From: Brachionus manjavacas
Taxonomy: Eukaryota > Rotifera > Eurotatoria > Ploima > Brachionidae
DNA length: 64,000 nucleotides
Assembly (NCBI GenBank): GCA_019054805.1
Contig: JAHQIY010000029.1
Coordinates: forward strand, 310,001-374,000
Direction of reading: 5' to 3'
Below the pieces are notes generated by a model. The model had not been told where the DNA came from. It ran no database searches and saw only the letters and a list, made by a program, of their open reading frames with translations. The position numbers and the translations under genes are program-made. Positions 32,783-45,090 of the stretch are shown piece after piece (within the stretch, counting starts at the first letter, position 1; every line of letters starts with the position of its first letter).

Positions 32783-34039
32783 CTGTTGTTATTGAAACAT
32801 ATAGCCCACAAATTGTGGCAGTTAGGGAGACTTGGTTTAAGAGCATCTCAAATGCAAACGTTAAAGGATACAATTTGTACAGAAAGGACAGAAGTGATGA
32901 ACGCAGAGGCGGGGGTGTATGTCTCTACATTGATCAAAATATCGATTCATTTGAATTAAATGATTCAGGTTTTAATTTAAGTAAAATAGAACAAATTTGG
33001 GTAGTTGTAAACTTTAACTGTGAAAAGTATTTAGTTGGCTGTCTTTATAGGCCAAACGATTATGCTGATATGAACGATTTTGATTTAGTCTTCAAACAAG
33101 CTAAAGACTATGTGGATGAAAGAGGTTTTAAGGATATTCTAATAATGAATGACTTTAACTTTCCATCAATCATCTGGTCAAATGGCTGCGTTTCAGAAAT
33201 CTTAAACGAAAATGGCATCGAACATAAATTCAGCGAGACGCTAAGCGACACTTTTCTATATCAGCACTTAGTAATTGATCCATCCTATATTTTGACTAAA
33301 TTCCCATAAAATGATTCTCTCTTTTTTTGACAGAAATTTGGTTCTGGAGAGTTGATTAACATAATTTCTGATTTCAAAGTGTCATAAAAATCTCGATATG
33401 AATATTCAGGAAATGTACAATGAGTTTATTTTCTATGTCAGCGAAGCTAGTAATCGATTCATTCCAGTGACGGATGGCTCTAAAAAGAAAAGTATCTCAA
33501 AACCTTGGATAAAAGATGATCTCATGATCTTAATCAGGAAAAAAAAAAAATCTTAGATACAGTAACTGTTCATGCAACTGGAAGGATATGAATCTTTATA
33601 ATGATTACAAAAGTATATTTAAATTAGTTTCTTCGGAAATAAAAAGCGCCAGACTAACTTATGAACAAAATTTAGTGGATAAAGGTAAGAAGAATCCAAA
33701 ATTATTATACAAATATCTAAATGATCAACAAGTAATATGAGAATCAATCAAAGCATTAAAGAATTCATACAATGAATTAACGCAAGAACCGAAAGAGATA
33801 TCAAATCTACGAAATAAATGTTTTCAAGATGTTTTTGTTATTGAACAAGATGGGGAGCTTCCACCTTTGTAGCTGAACTTAATGAAAATTGTTCAGAATA
33901 TATTGACATTGAACCAAATGATATTAGTTATGAAGTGGTGTATAAAAAATTACAAGACCTTAATCAAAATAAATCATGTGGTGTAGACAAGCTTCATCCG
34001 CTATTGCTAATATTACTCTATTGTTTAAAAGATTTACTA

Positions 34040-34715
34040 TAATCTAATTCTAAATGAATCTAATGCCAAAAATTTAATGTCAATCACTTTAATGCCAAAT
34101 CGTTAAATAAGAAAAAATGTCAAGAATAAAATAAGGAATCTTTTGTTCTTTCTTAAATTATGAAAATAATGCCAATTTTATATTTAGGAAATTAATGTTT
34201 TCTCTCTAAACTAAGAAATTATTGCCGAATAAAAATTAAAGAAACTAGTGTTAATGAAAGCAATGACAAAATTTTTTTGATTTAATTCCTTGATTTAATT
34301 AAAATTTTTTGATTAATTATAATCAAGAAATAGAAACCGCTTATATACATTAGAGTATTGGCTTGATTCTGAAGGAGCAATTGATCATGATAAAGACACA
34401 ACTATTGAACAATCAAGCGAAGAACAAGAATGTGGAAACCATGATCAAAAGATTGTGTATGCTCAACTAGTTATCGATAGAATTTCTTAAATGTTTTTTT
34501 TTCTTATCATTGATTTTTTTTGTCATTATTTTAATTGTCAGTAGATTACTTTATCATTAGATTTTTTTGATACTATTTTCTTATTTTCTAAATTAGCAAT
34601 ATATCTATTTAGCATTATTTTCTTAAAATATTTTTTGACTATAAAATATTTTGGCATTATTTTTTTTGACATTAAATCTTTGACATTAGAATCATTTGAC
34701 ATTAATTTACAGATT
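34040..34715. mobile_element. 676-bp TIR element inserted in the LINE
   Basis: The ends are inverted and diverged: left TAATCTAATTCTAAATGAAT, right complement TAATCTGTAAATTAATGTCA. Subterminal TTTAATGTCA/TTTAATGCCA words are repeated five or more times at each side. GTTTAAAAG and GTTTAAAAA flank the two sides at 34023 and 34719, compatible with a 9-bp duplication as made by MULEs; this is uncertain. It contains one small frame (listed separately). Confidence 0.6.
34323..34490 (+). CDS. Unrecognised ORF inside the inserted element
   Basis: A 55-codon open frame without ATG reads SRNRNRLYTLEYWLDSEGAI, then ..EEQECGNHDQKIVYAQLV.., ending TAA at 34488. It is acidic and more protein-like than chance. 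It could be the tail end of a transposase or an accessory protein of the element. No motif is recognised. Confidence 0.25.
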   Translation, partial: SRNRNRLYTLEYWLDSEGAIDHDKDTTIEQSSEEQECGNHDQKIVYAQLVIDRIS

Positions 34716-35619
34716 ACCGTTTAAAAAAGGTGATAAATGAACAAAAATATTCTCGCAAACGGTATCAGAAATAAGCGCAGTGGAACTTCAATCAGATTTA
34801 GATTTAATTTTCAAGTGGACTCAAGATTGGCTTCTTCTCTTCAACACATCAAAATGTGTGGTTATGCATTACGGTCATAAAAACAAAGAATTCACTTATT
34901 TTATTAATGGTATCAACGTCTGAAACCGAAAGAGATCTTGGAGTTATCTTCAATACAAATCTCAAATGGAAAAATTAAGTGATAGAGGCTACAAACAAAG
35001 CAAATCAAATGTTGGGTCGCTTCAGGAAATCATTCGCTCGTTTTGATTGTAAGTTATTTAGATCATTGTATTTAACTTTTGTTCGTCCTCTATTGGAATT
35101 TGCTGTACCTGTATGGTCTCCATTTCTTAAGTCGGATTGTGAGAATCTTGAGAGGATTCAACGCAGAGCTACGAAATTTGTTTCTTCAATTAGAAACAAA
35201 TCGTATGAAAGCAGATTGAGGGCTTTGAACATTCCAAATGTGGTGGAAGAGGTTATCTAATTCAATTATACAAGTTCAAGCTTTGATTAGAATTGTTTGA
35301 AAAAAAGAAACAATTTTAATGTCACCAAAATCCAAAGAAGAGGTCACTGCTTTAAATATCACAAAGAAATTTCGAGGCTCCAACATAAGGATAACTTTTT
35401 TTTCAACAGAACCGCTAACATATGAAACTCACTGCCAAATCAATCAGTTGAAGCCCCTAATGTTAACAGCTTTAAAGCAGGCATTGATTGCTGGATGAGC
35501 AGCAATCAATATTGCTGGATGAGCAGCAATCAATAACATCAGCTGTCATAGTGTGCCTTATCAGCACACTCGCTGGCTAGCCAGCTACAGTCAAAACTAC
35601 TACTACTCCTACTACTGTA

Positions 35620-36884
35620 ATCAATTTCCATTGATGTCACAATCAGAGTTGTTTAAAAGTCACAGATATCAAATAAATTCCACCGGACTTCAATTTTTCG
35701 GAATTTGGCTTACATTTTATTGATTTTGGATTAAACTAGAAACAAAACAATTTTTCATCAGTCATGATAACGGCTACATTCATTTTTTGTCGTTCCGGAT
35801 AGCTTTTTTAGGCGGCTTAATTTTAGTCAAATCACCAAAAATTGATAATTTTATAGTTTATTAAACAATCATTTTTAAAGAAAAAATATTGAATTTTATA
35901 GACCACTCTTTAGAGAATTTATAAAGAAAATGCGTCTGGAAACCTTTAAAGAATCTTTAAAAAAATCTTTATAGAACCTTTAAATTGTCTTTAAAATTTT
36001 TTTGACTGGGTATGGTAGTAAATCAGACTTATTTTTTCTTTAGCCATGTGTCCAGGGTAATTTTGGAGTTGTTAATTGATTTAAAAGTGACGATATACTG
36101 AGAAAGACAACATAAACTAATGGCAAACTCTAAATGTGCAAATTGATGTTCATAATCAAATATAAATTTTAAATCAAAATTTTTGGTTTTAGATTTTAAA
36201 ACACATTTTTATCAATTTTTAAAAATTAAATTTTTTAAATTTTATTAAACATGATTTGTTTAAACTCTAATAAGAAAGAATATTTTGAAATTTTAAAAAC
36301 ACCTATATCATTTTAAAGAGTTGTTTTAAACAAATTCTTTGTGACGTATCTGTTAAATATTGCCAATATTTATACGATATAATTAAAAAAAGAATTTTTT
36401 GAGTCTACATGAATTACACTGCATTTTTAAAAATTATAATAATTACAAAAATAAAAATAAAGAGGTACAGCAAGCGAGCTTGCGGAGATGGCTTATTAAA
36501 AGCCATATATGGTAGCTAATTGCGCAAAAATCGAGAGACAAATTAAGGAACTAAAATAAAAGTTACAGAGACGAAACTGAGGTACAAGACGCATACGAGA
36601 GATTATATAGATTGGTGAATTAAGTAGATTTAAAGTAATTCAAAAAATTTGTCATTAATAGGAAATAAATAAAAAAATATATTAAATAATTGTAGAATAG
36701 TATAAAAAACTAATAAGAGATGATTAATTTCATATAAATCGGTGATCGGTGAAATTATTTCTTTAAATTTCCAAAAAAAAATGTCAATTTTGTCGAATTG
36801 AAAAAATGTCTTTTTTTTTGAAAATATTAAATATTATTAAGATTCTGTCAAACAAAGATGGCGTCTTAATCAAAAAACGTTAGG
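35620..36884. other. Repeat-rich gap between LINE relics
   Basis: No gene. It contains a CAGAGTTGTTTAAAAGTC terminus at 35644 (same as 46102), the right end of a TTTGACTGGGTA repeat at 35890-36012, a dispersed repeat at 36100-36352 shared with 25.97 kb, and a LINE tail with a GCAAG-CGAG-CTTGC hairpin at 36470-36483 (minus). Confidence 0.5.
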
Positions 36885-37440
36885 AAATCTTTAGTTGGTT
36901 CAATTCTAGACTATTCGTTTCCTTGCTTGAATTCATTTTCAGCAAATAATATCAAAAAGTTACAAGCAATTCAGAATACAGCAGTCAGATCTATCCTCAG
37001 ATTAAAATATGATACTCCCTCCAACATCGTGCAACATGAAGCTTCTAATAAACTAAAATTACTTACAGTCTCGAATCGTCTTTTTGAGTTGAGTGAGAAA
37101 TATGTTGGGACAGGACTGAGTCATTCTATTCCATTGGTTGAAAGACTGGTGAAGGAATTCAAAGAAGGTTTCGAATCAAGATATATTGAATACCCAACTC
37201 CATTGTGTAATTGCTACCTTACTATTTCTTCTTTTTTCCTGAAACTTGAACTATTTAAACATATGCCACATGTAACAATCTTTTCCAATTTATGTCTTTT
37301 CAACTTTCATTTTATTAGCTTATTTACTCTATTTTGATTCTTTTTTTTTATCTTTAATTTTATTTTTACTTTATTTTTTCTTTATTTTTAACTTATTCTC
37401 AAGGAGCTTTAGCTCGGTACAGAAAACAAGTAAATAATAA
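36885..37440 (+). pseudogene. LINE ORF2 C-terminus with 3' UTR and tail
   Basis: The frame starts KSLVGSILDYSFPCLNSFSA and passes IKKLQAIQNTAVRSILRLKY, then DTPSNIVQ and ERLVKEFKEGFESRYIEYPT. The relic ends before a T-rich 3' UTR and the signature AAGGAGCTTTAGCTCGGTAC at 37401, with an A-rich AAATAATAAACAAATAAATA tail ending about 37455. The same family occurs at 40.8 kb, 61.9-62.7 kb (minus) and the window end. Truncation lies just after the RT thumb. Confidence 0.85.
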
Positions 37441-37613
37441 ACAAATAAATAATAATAAAATCTATCAAATAATTATATCTTATTTAAACGTTTTTTATAA
37501 ATCGTCTTTCTAATAATTTTTTAAATTTATTAATATAATTTTTTTATACTGATAAGCCTGATGGCTATAGAGTTTAAAAAAATTTTAAGATAAATGTTTT
37601 TATTATTTTATTT

Positions 37614-39445
37614 TTAATTTAAACATAAATCATGTAAAATCTTCATGTTAGCATTTAGCACGCTTCTAGTAATAATTAATTCATCCTTCATGTTTCCACT
37701 ATTTTTTTTGCATATTATTCCGCATATACTGAAGAATCTTTCAATAAATGCACTTGAAACTTGAATGTTTAATAGTACCAGAGCCAATCTTGCTAGTCTT
37801 GGCATTTCATCCATGTATTGATTCCAAAAAGCCATGTATGTAATTTTTTCTAAAATCTCAGTTCAGTTTAGAATGTCTGCCAATTTTAAAATTTCCCTAT
37901 CAAGTTCAACTTCGGTCTAATAAATTTCAGGTTCAATATTTTTTTTTTAATTGCACCATATCTCATTGCTTCATTGTCTGTCTGTTGAATTGTGGGTTAA
38001 GGCGATTCTAAAGCGATTGTGTCCTTGTCATTTTCAGTATCATCAAAGAAAAATTCTCAAGTAAACCAATTTCAGAGAGTGAAGGCCTTTTCTAACCAGA
38101 TTCTGACAAAATTCTTCTTCAATCCAACTTTTAACTATAGCCAGGTTAAGAACAGTAGCTGCCTACATAAAAATAGAATTTTAAAAATTATATATTTCTT
38201 AACATTTAGAAGTAATCAACCTGATTTATTTCTGATTCCAACTCGTATTTAAATTTTTCTTTAAAGCAGACAACTAAAAGAATAGCCAATCTTTCAAATT
38301 CAGGTTCTAAATCCATATTCTCCCAGCTAAAAAAAATTCTCTTTAAGATTGGAATTTAATGCGATAACGATGAAAAACAATTCTGAAACGTCAATGAGAA
38401 TCGATATGCAGGCCTTAAAATTTGTAAATAGGTCTCTACTTCTTTTAGGCTAAGTGGACATGTGAGGTCATCATTTTCTTCGTAGAATAATTCTTTATCA
38501 TAGGCCCTTTTTACCGATTCTAACATCAAAAAAGCTGAAGACCACCTTGAATCGTTTTCAAGACGAAGTCTTGCTTTTGATTTATTAAATGTTTTATTTA
38601 ACTGAATTGATTTTCCTATATGACTATTAAAAAGATTCAGTTTTTTCAAGTCATCTCCAATTTTATGCATTGATATGGCATGACGAACGGCCAAATTTGC
38701 CTTGTGGCAAGCACATAAAAATCTGGGTACTTTATTAACGCCCAATTCGACCTCTTATTCAGATAATGGTTCACCTTTTGTTAAATCATATTCCTCAATT
38801 GTATCGATACGAATTTTCTTTGTATTTTCAATTATGCTGGATCTGTTAACACCATTAGAACTTATTTCATACTTGTTATTCAGCTCTTGAAACTCTTGAA
38901 ATATTTCAATAATATCCTCGTCAGTTGATGACATTTTTGGTATGTTATAAACTTTGTCAAATTCTGCTGTGGAATCATCATCGGAATAATTTTCTGTCAT
39001 TTGGGCTTCTTCATTCTCTTGATAAATATTTTCGTCTACAAAAGCAGGTTCATCAAGATCTTAAAAAAATTTATAATTAATTTCATAAAAGTTAAAAAAC
39101 ACAATTACTTTTCTCATCAGTATTTTTTCAATATCATACTCTTCGATATTAAAATCTATTTGGGAAAAAAGTTTGACAAGACTACTTCGTTCATCACAAA
39201 CAATACCTGAAAAATTGAAACAATAAGAGTGTTTTAATTAAATTAATGATTAAATAATTATTACCATGAATTTTTTTTCGATTAAAGTTATATTTTGCAA
39301 TAGCTTCAATAATGCCTTATTGATATTTGCAGAAGAGTGTCTACCAGGCATCGGTGTCATTCCTATTACAAGACTCTCTTTTTCCATTGTTTTAAAACTA
39401 TGCATTGCAGCGCATGCAATAAAATCAGCGTTGAAATTATTATAT
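37614..39445 (-). pseudogene. hAT transposase pseudogene with intron(s)
   Basis: On the minus strand the order is: NADFIACAAMHSF.., ..LVIGMTPMPGRHSSANINK (about 39430-39310, start of the catalytic core); a splice pair CATG|GTAATAATT..TTTTTCAG|GT (about 39265-39201) joining to IVCDERSSLVKLFSQIDF; an acidic insertion; PRFLCACHKANLAVRHAI; LENDSRWSSAFLMLESV (38745-38360); a decayed middle part; and the C-terminal dimerisation domain LARLALVLLNIQVSSAFIER then FFS (37835-37614), the hAT signature. It carries an in-frame TAA at 38755-38757, frameshifts near 39330, and many stops between 38356 and 37836. A second short intron may end at 39062. An active copy could have mobilised the 8-bp-TSD MITEs; that is an inference. 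Confidence 0.85.
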
Positions 39446-39536
39446 ATTTTACTTTAAATATTATTTTCAGAATGTTTTCCTTTTTTTGAATTTTTGCTCT
39501 CTCATATAAAAGATTTATAATATTTTTTAAAAATTT

Positions 39537-39630
39537 TTCACGCAAATTTTTGCGTGATTGAGTGTTAGTTGAGTGTTTCACGCAAAAAATTTGCGTGATT
39601 TGAGTCATACTCAAAAAAAATTGCGTGAAA
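39537..39630. mobile_element. Tiny MITE with TTTCACGCAA ends, copy 1
   Basis: The left end TTTCACGCAAATTTTTGCGT and the right end TTGCGTGAAA bound about 94 bp. Inside, CACGCAAA...TTTGCGTG units repeat, and TTGAGTCATACTCAAAAAAA precedes the right end. A copy with the same order is at 62823-62914. Confidence 0.6.
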
Positions 39631-39639
39631 TTGTCTGAT

Positions 39640-40385
39640 AATACTCCAATTGTAAAAAAAGAAAAAAAATTTCTAATTAAAACTTAAAATTAGACTATAA
39701 CTAAGTGAAAATTCAAAATGTTGGGTAAATAAAAGAATTAGATAGGTAAAAATTATATTTTGCTAGTTAAGATAAATATAGTGATAATAATAATTGTTAA
39801 AAAATAATATTAAAAACATAAAATATCTATTAATTTAATTTAATGATTGCCACTGTCGTCAAAAAGCTGGTTGTTATTCACTGTTACATAAGCATATTCT
39901 TACCATTGACTGTCTCTAAAATGCTATTTCAATTTTTATCAGATTTTTTTCCTAGAATTTTTATTTTTTTTAGTTTATTTTTAATTATTTTTTTTTATTC
40001 TTGTTAATTTAGACTCTTATTGACAGAAAAATATTTGAAAGACAAGCTAAATATAAAAATAAGAATTCGAATTCACGTTATAAAAATTTTTGTGTCTAAA
40101 ATAAAAAGTTCAGAGAACTAAAAGTAAATTAAAAAATTCACCTTATTTTTACCATTTCAATACTATTTTTTTGCTTATGTTTTAATTTTTTTTAATTTTT
40201 TTAAAAAGGCAAATTTTAGATTGTTTTTTCATTTTCAAACTTTTTCTCCTTAACTCTTCTTCAGATCGAAGCCGTTGCTTAAAAAGAAATTGAAATGAGA
40301 TGATCACCTTCCCTATTGTGCGCAAGAAAAGAAAAGTTTATATATATTTTCCTAGGCTATACTGTCTATTAAGACAGAACATATT
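39640..40385. other. AT-rich non-genic stretch
   Basis: I see nothing coding or structured that I can support. Confidence 0.4.
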
Positions 40386-40389
40386 TTTA

Positions 40390-40905
40390 AAAGTAAAGTA
40401 ATCAATTTGGTTAGATGTAACCATAGGACTACCTCAAGATTCAGTATTGGGACCACTTCTATTTTTAATATTTATCGTTTAGTTAATAAATATGAAAAAT
40501 ATGCCGATGATATTAAAGTTTTGTCTGTAATAAAAAGTTCACAAGACAATCTTGTGCTTCAAAAATATAAAGACCTTTTTAGAAGTTGGTCACTTACTTG
40601 GTCATTGGATTTAAATATCGAAAAATGCAGTGACACTTCAGGAACGCCGTGTAAGAGGAGAAATGATCCAGCTGTTCAAATTCTATCATAGAGTCAACGC
40701 TGTACGCTGGACGAAACCTATTGAACACGGTAACTCTTTCTCGCAAGCAGAACCAGCTGGCAATTAATTTAATTATTTTAATTAAAAAGGAAAAATTCTA
40801 AAATTTTGAATAAGTCAGAGCATGATTGATTCATTCTATTTCATCGGTAGTCAGACTTTTGGAAGAAGGTTTTGAATCAAGATATATCGAATTTTCTGGT
40901 TTATT
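40390..40905 (+). pseudogene. LINE RT fragments with internal deletion
   Basis: In one frame VTIGLPQDSVLGPLLFLIFI is the RT motif B region (PQGSVLGPLLF, with G changed to D). After a TAG and a frame change comes NKYEKYADDIKVLSVIKSSQ with the YADD catalytic box, then RSWSLTWSLDLNIEKC. The next frame jumps directly to LQERRVRGEMIQLFKFYHRV, a motif that normally lies more than 150 residues further on, so an internal deletion is present. A separate piece at 40830-40905 (EGFESRYIE-like in two frames) resembles the 37.1 kb family C-terminus. Confidence 0.75.
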
Positions 40906-41213
40906 TTTTTGACTTTTATCAATTTAAAAAATTAAATTTTAGAATTTCGATCGGGATGCGTTTTTTTGACATAATCATAAGATATTTGGTAAACTTGCTG
41001 GACCAAAAAAGAGCGGGGATTATTTATTAAAAGCAATTAGGCCATTAAAAAGCAAGTTGGTTTGTTAAAAAATTTATTCTTGTTTTATTGCTTTAAAAAA
41101 ATTAATAATATTTTTAATTAGAATTAGGGTTTAAGGTTTGGGGGAAAGATAAATTTATTAAAAAAAATACGAATTCGAATATTTTTTAAAAAAGAATTGA
41201 CACCTTATTTTTT

Positions 41214-41465
41214 GCTTTTATAATTAAAATATATTGTTTCGAGATATTTTGTTTGCTAAAAAAGATATTTTGAGGAATTATTGATCAAATCTGAAGAAGC
41301 GAAATGCATCTTTTGCTGGTGAACATTTTGGATAATCCGAGTAATTGTTATAAGCTTTTATAATTAAAATTATTGTTTCGAGAGGTTTTGCTGGCTCCCA
41401 GGGAAATTTCAAGGAATAATTGTACCAATCTGAGCAGGTAAAAGACATCTTTTGCTTGTTTATTA
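41214..41465. repeat. Imperfect direct duplication of about 140 bp
   Basis: CTTTTATAATTAAAATATAT at 41215 and CTTTTATAATTAAAATTATT at 41355 each start a unit with TTGTTTCGAGA, AGGAATTATTG, AATCTGA and CATCTTTTGCTKGT in the same order. The copies have diverged. A minus-strand ORF over them is a by-product. Confidence 0.6.
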
Positions 41466-41671
41466 TCATTAATTAAAGAATGTCAGAGTTTGTTTACATA
41501 TTCGCTTTTTTGTGACAAACATCTTTTAACTATTAGGGTTAAGGTATGCAAAGAATGATAAAAGCTTAATTTAAATTTTTTGGTTGTATTGTTAATGTTT
41601 AGTTTGATGATGATTTTGAATAAAGAAGTAGAGAAGAAAGCTTTTTTATATTTTCCTCTCCCTCTCTCCCT

Positions 41672-41830
41672 AAATTTTATTTTAATAGCGCACGCTATTA
41701 AACAGTGTTTAGAGCACTGTGTAATTAGCTCTCGAGCATGCTCTAGAACATTTATATTTTTCTCATGCGCATGGTCTTGAACTTTTTTTTTGTTCTAGTG
41801 CATCTCTAGAGCATGAGATTAAGCAAGCTG
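41672..41830. repeat. Cluster of short GC-containing palindromes
   Basis: Successive inverted repeats are AATAGCGCACGCTATT (41685), CAGTGTTTAGAGCACTG (41703), GAGCATGCTC (41733), CATGCGCATG (41764) and CTCTAGAGCATGAG (41805). Five hairpin-capable units in 150 bases exceed what the neighbourhood shows. Confidence 0.45.
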
Positions 41831-41864
41831 TCAGCTTTTTTCAGAAACGTAAGGTTCCGGCAAT

Positions 41865-42065
41865 TCAAATCGTCCACACTATCTAAGGATTCAATTTTCT
41901 ACGTCAATTTGTAATCTGCATTGTAAAAATCCATTTTTTTGTTTTTTTGTATCTAGTCCCAAATGAGATATTCAAATTCTGAAACCAGAGAAAATTCTGA
42001 ACAAACTGAAAGTTTTATTTTTTCAAATTTTTGATTTTTAAGCCAAATGAATTAGTTGAAAAAAG
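41865..42065. mobile_element. Relic of the GGTTCGCGCGG element
   Basis: TTTTTTGTATCTAGTCCC, TTCTGAAACCAGAGAAAATT and CTGAACAAA at 41948-42010 match the 9.9-10.46 kb element's interior in inverted orientation. An AAGGTTCCGGCAATTC stretch at 41849 may be the degraded terminus. Confidence 0.45.
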
Positions 42066-42854
42066 GGTATTATCTCAATTTTAATTGAAATCATTGATTT
42101 TTTTAGCAAAATGAAAATGATTTTACATTTTTTCATTTTCATATTTTATATTTTCTAATAGTTTTTATGCAATATTTTAGAAAAAAAAAAAAGTTCATTA
42201 TGAAAATCCAAAAGAAAATTTTTTTAGTTTGCTGAATTCTTTTTGAAAGAAATTGATCAATTAAGATTGTAAATAATACTTTATTTTAAAAATCAGTTTT
42301 TTTTAAGACATTTATTCTTATTCAAGGGACAAAAATGCTTTTTGTAAAATTATCCTTAAAATTGGTGATTAAATTTTGTAGAAATAAGTGATTTTTTTAT
42401 TAATCTTTAAAAGTATCTTTATCAAAACTTTTGGTTTAGATCTCTTTACTTTTAAACTTTATTCAAATTCAAGATTGAAGCCTTGCGGGAAAAAAAACTT
42501 ATTTTACTCCATTTACTTAATTTACTATGTGAGTATTTACGGTTAAGATCCCAATACTTTTTGCCTGTTTTAGCTACGGGTTTGTTAGATTAAAAGAGAT
42601 AATCTAAACAAAGCAAATAAAGTAAAAAAGTATAGATGTAAAAAACAAAAATTAAACTATTATGGTTTTGTGAATTTCGATGCAAACCTTCAAGTAATTA
42701 AAAAAAAAAAATATTTTTCATTAATTTAAATTAAAAAAATTGAGCATTATAAACTTTATTGATGAAGCAACATGAAAAAAATATGTTTCACTCAACAAAT
42801 TAAATGGAAAATTAATTAAACAAATTCAACAAATTAAAAATTAATTTTGATTAT
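42066..42854. other. AT-rich non-genic stretch
   Basis: There is no gene. A GGTTTTGTGAATTTC word at 42665 is a possible MITE end. Confidence 0.35.
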
Positions 42855-45090
42855 CCAGTCAACTAAATTTTAAAGGATCTTTAAAGAAATTTTAGAGAAT
42901 TTTGTAGTTTTTTTAGAGGTTAGCATTCATTTTTCTCTAATATTTCTTTCAAATTTTCTTTTATATTTCGCTAAAAAGTCTTCAAGTTTAGTCTTAAAAA
43001 TGTTAATGAGAGAATATTTTAATATAATAATAAAACTTAAACCATATCAAAAATACAGAATGAGACATTTAAAAAAATTATCTCTTCTCTTAAATAACTC
43101 AATATATTCTTAAATAATATATTCACTAAAGATTTTTTAAAGAATCTGTATAGAAACTAAAAAAAAATCTATGAAAACTTTTTGACTGGTTGAACAGATA
43201 TAGCATTTTAAAGAATATAAAGAGAAAAAGTAAAGATTTTTTTATATACATTAATGTATTTATTTTTATCTCTAGAATTTAGAATTTCTCTATTTTTTCT
43301 TCAAAACAGGTCAAATTATAAAGATTTTTTAAAGAATCTTTAAAAAAACTACAAAAAATCTTTATAAAATGTCTGATTGTGTAGCCAGTCAACTAAATTT
43401 TAAAGTACCAAGTCAACTTTATTTTAAAGGATCTTTAAAGAAATTTTAGAGAAATTTGTAGAGTTTTTTAGGGGTTATCGTACATTTTTCTCTAGAATAT
43501 CTTTAAAAAAAATTCTTTTAAATTTCTCTAAAATATCTTTTAAGTTTCTTTTATTTATCTCTTAAAAGCCTTGAAAATTTTTTTCAATTCTTTTAATCAG
43601 TAAGCGGTATATTAATTAAGGTCAATAGACAAGTTTTGTGGCTCAAAAAATTTAAAGAAAATGTATAATAGGCAATTCAAATAAAGTAATAAAATCTTTT
43701 GATTATCAATTGCCAAATCCTTAAAAATTAAAAAGAGATGATATATGTACAATGGTTTTTTAAATGACCATAAAGTAATTAGCAATAATTTTGTTGTGGT
43801 TCGGGTTAAATTAAGAGTTATGATGTCTAAACGTTACATTAATATTTTTTTCATTTAAAAATCTAAAAATCAAGAAATGAACAAAAAGTTAAACATTTTC
43901 AAGAAAAAATTAAAAAGAAGAGTTGTTTAAATTTATAAGTCTTAGGTAAATTCGCAAGTCCAGGTTCGCAATTTAAAAGATTATTAAAAGTTCGGACTTT
44001 AACTTGACTTAAAACTTATGACTTTTTAACAATTATATTAAAAAGAAGAAAATTTCCTTATTGCTTTAATGAAATTGAAATTTTGATGTAAATAAAAAAT
44101 AAACGTTAAATTGTTAAAAGTATATTGTATTTCTTTATTTTGAACTTATGACCTTTCAAGAGTACGTATAATGATTTAATTATTGTCTTCTAAATGGGAG
44201 AGCTTGCTTGTGGATAATTTAGCTGCATCTTGAAAAGTAAAGATGGGATAATTAAGTGAACTGTGGCACCTATCAATAAAAAAAAGTAACCGCTATCAAT
44301 CCCGTAAGCAAAATAGCGTACAGCATTATTCAATTAAACATTTTATCAATTAAGTAATTAGGAATGATTCTTGAGAAAAATCTAAAAATCACATGTTTTT
44401 TGATACATCGCCAATAGCTTTATCTTTCCGACATTTCAAATTTTTATCTTGAATATTACTCGTCGTTTAAAAACTTATTTCTCACGACTTTATTCTCATG
44501 CTTAATCGATGAGACTTTGTAGTTAAGTCTAATGCTCATATCTAAAAGTCTCTTAAGAAATAAGAATTAATATGTTAGGACATTTTTATTTTTTAAAATA
44601 GGAGATATATATTTTTTTTTTATTTATCGGAACAAAAAATAAAGAATAAAATATTAAAAAATAAATAATAAAGAATCTATATAAAAACTACAGAAAATCT
44701 CTAAAACTTTTTGACTGGTAGAACAGATTAAAAATTCTAATGAGAATATAGAGAAAAAATAAAGATTTTTTTATTCAAATTAATGATTTTTTTTTCCGTA
44801 AAATATCTCCATTTTTTCTTCAAAATAATTCAATTTTTAAAGATTTTTTAAAGAATCTTGAAAGAATTTACAAAATATCTCTTTAAACGTTTTGACTGGT
44901 AAAACAGATTAAAAATTCTAATGAGAATACAGAGAAAAAACAAAGATTTTTTTTGTTTAATTAATAATTTTTTTTTATCTCTAAAATATCTCTATTTTTT
45001 CTTTAAAACAGGCCAAATTTTAGAGATTTTATAAAGAATCTTTAAAGATACTACAAAAAATCTCTATAAAATGTTTGACTGGGTACATTC
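42855..45090. repeat. Clustered TACCCAGTCAAA / TTTGACTGGGTA MITEs
   Basis: Left ends CCAGTCAACTAAATTTTAAA occur at 42857 and 43387, and right ends AAAATGTTTGACTGGGTA at about 45065-45082. In between, the unit GACTGGTRRAACAGATTAAA recurs at 44713 and 44894 and the terminus at 45077, a period of about 180 bp. All carry TAAAGAATCTTTAAAGAAA and AAAATCTCTATAAAA words. Related pieces lie at 27.47, 35.9 and 47.75-48.13 kb. The 43.65-44.6 kb gap holds unrelated AT-rich sequence. Confidence 0.65.

Larger units (their letters stand above)
32786..35600 (+). pseudogene. LINE ORF2 (APE endonuclease-RT) relic
   Basis: The segments follow ORF2 order. The endonuclease (to 33309) shows ETYSPQIVAVRETWFK, YRKDRSDERRGGGVCLYID, GCLYRPND and ILIMNDFNFPSIIW, where the catalytic GDFN is changed to NDFN. 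The linker is FIFYVSEASNRFIPVTDG, with stops. The RT start is LQDLNQNKSCGVDKLHP near 33960-34000, then an inserted TIR element (34040-34715). PFKKGDK resumes at 34719, but the palm up to and beyond YADD is deleted. DLDLIFKWTQDWLLLFNTSK and LGRFRKSFARFDCKLFRSLY, then PVWSPFLKSDCENLERIQ, follow to 35260, and the C-terminal NSLPNQSVEAPNVNSFKAG (about 35440). A duplicated 24-bp unit and a (CTA)n tail end it. It is dead: stops, a missing palm and a lost EN residue. Confidence 0.85.

Noticed and set aside
38019-38252. Plus-strand 77-codon ORF
   Set aside because: Antisense of the decayed hAT transposase middle region.
41278-41469. 63-codon minus-strand ORF
   Set aside because: Lies across an imperfect duplication and has no family match.
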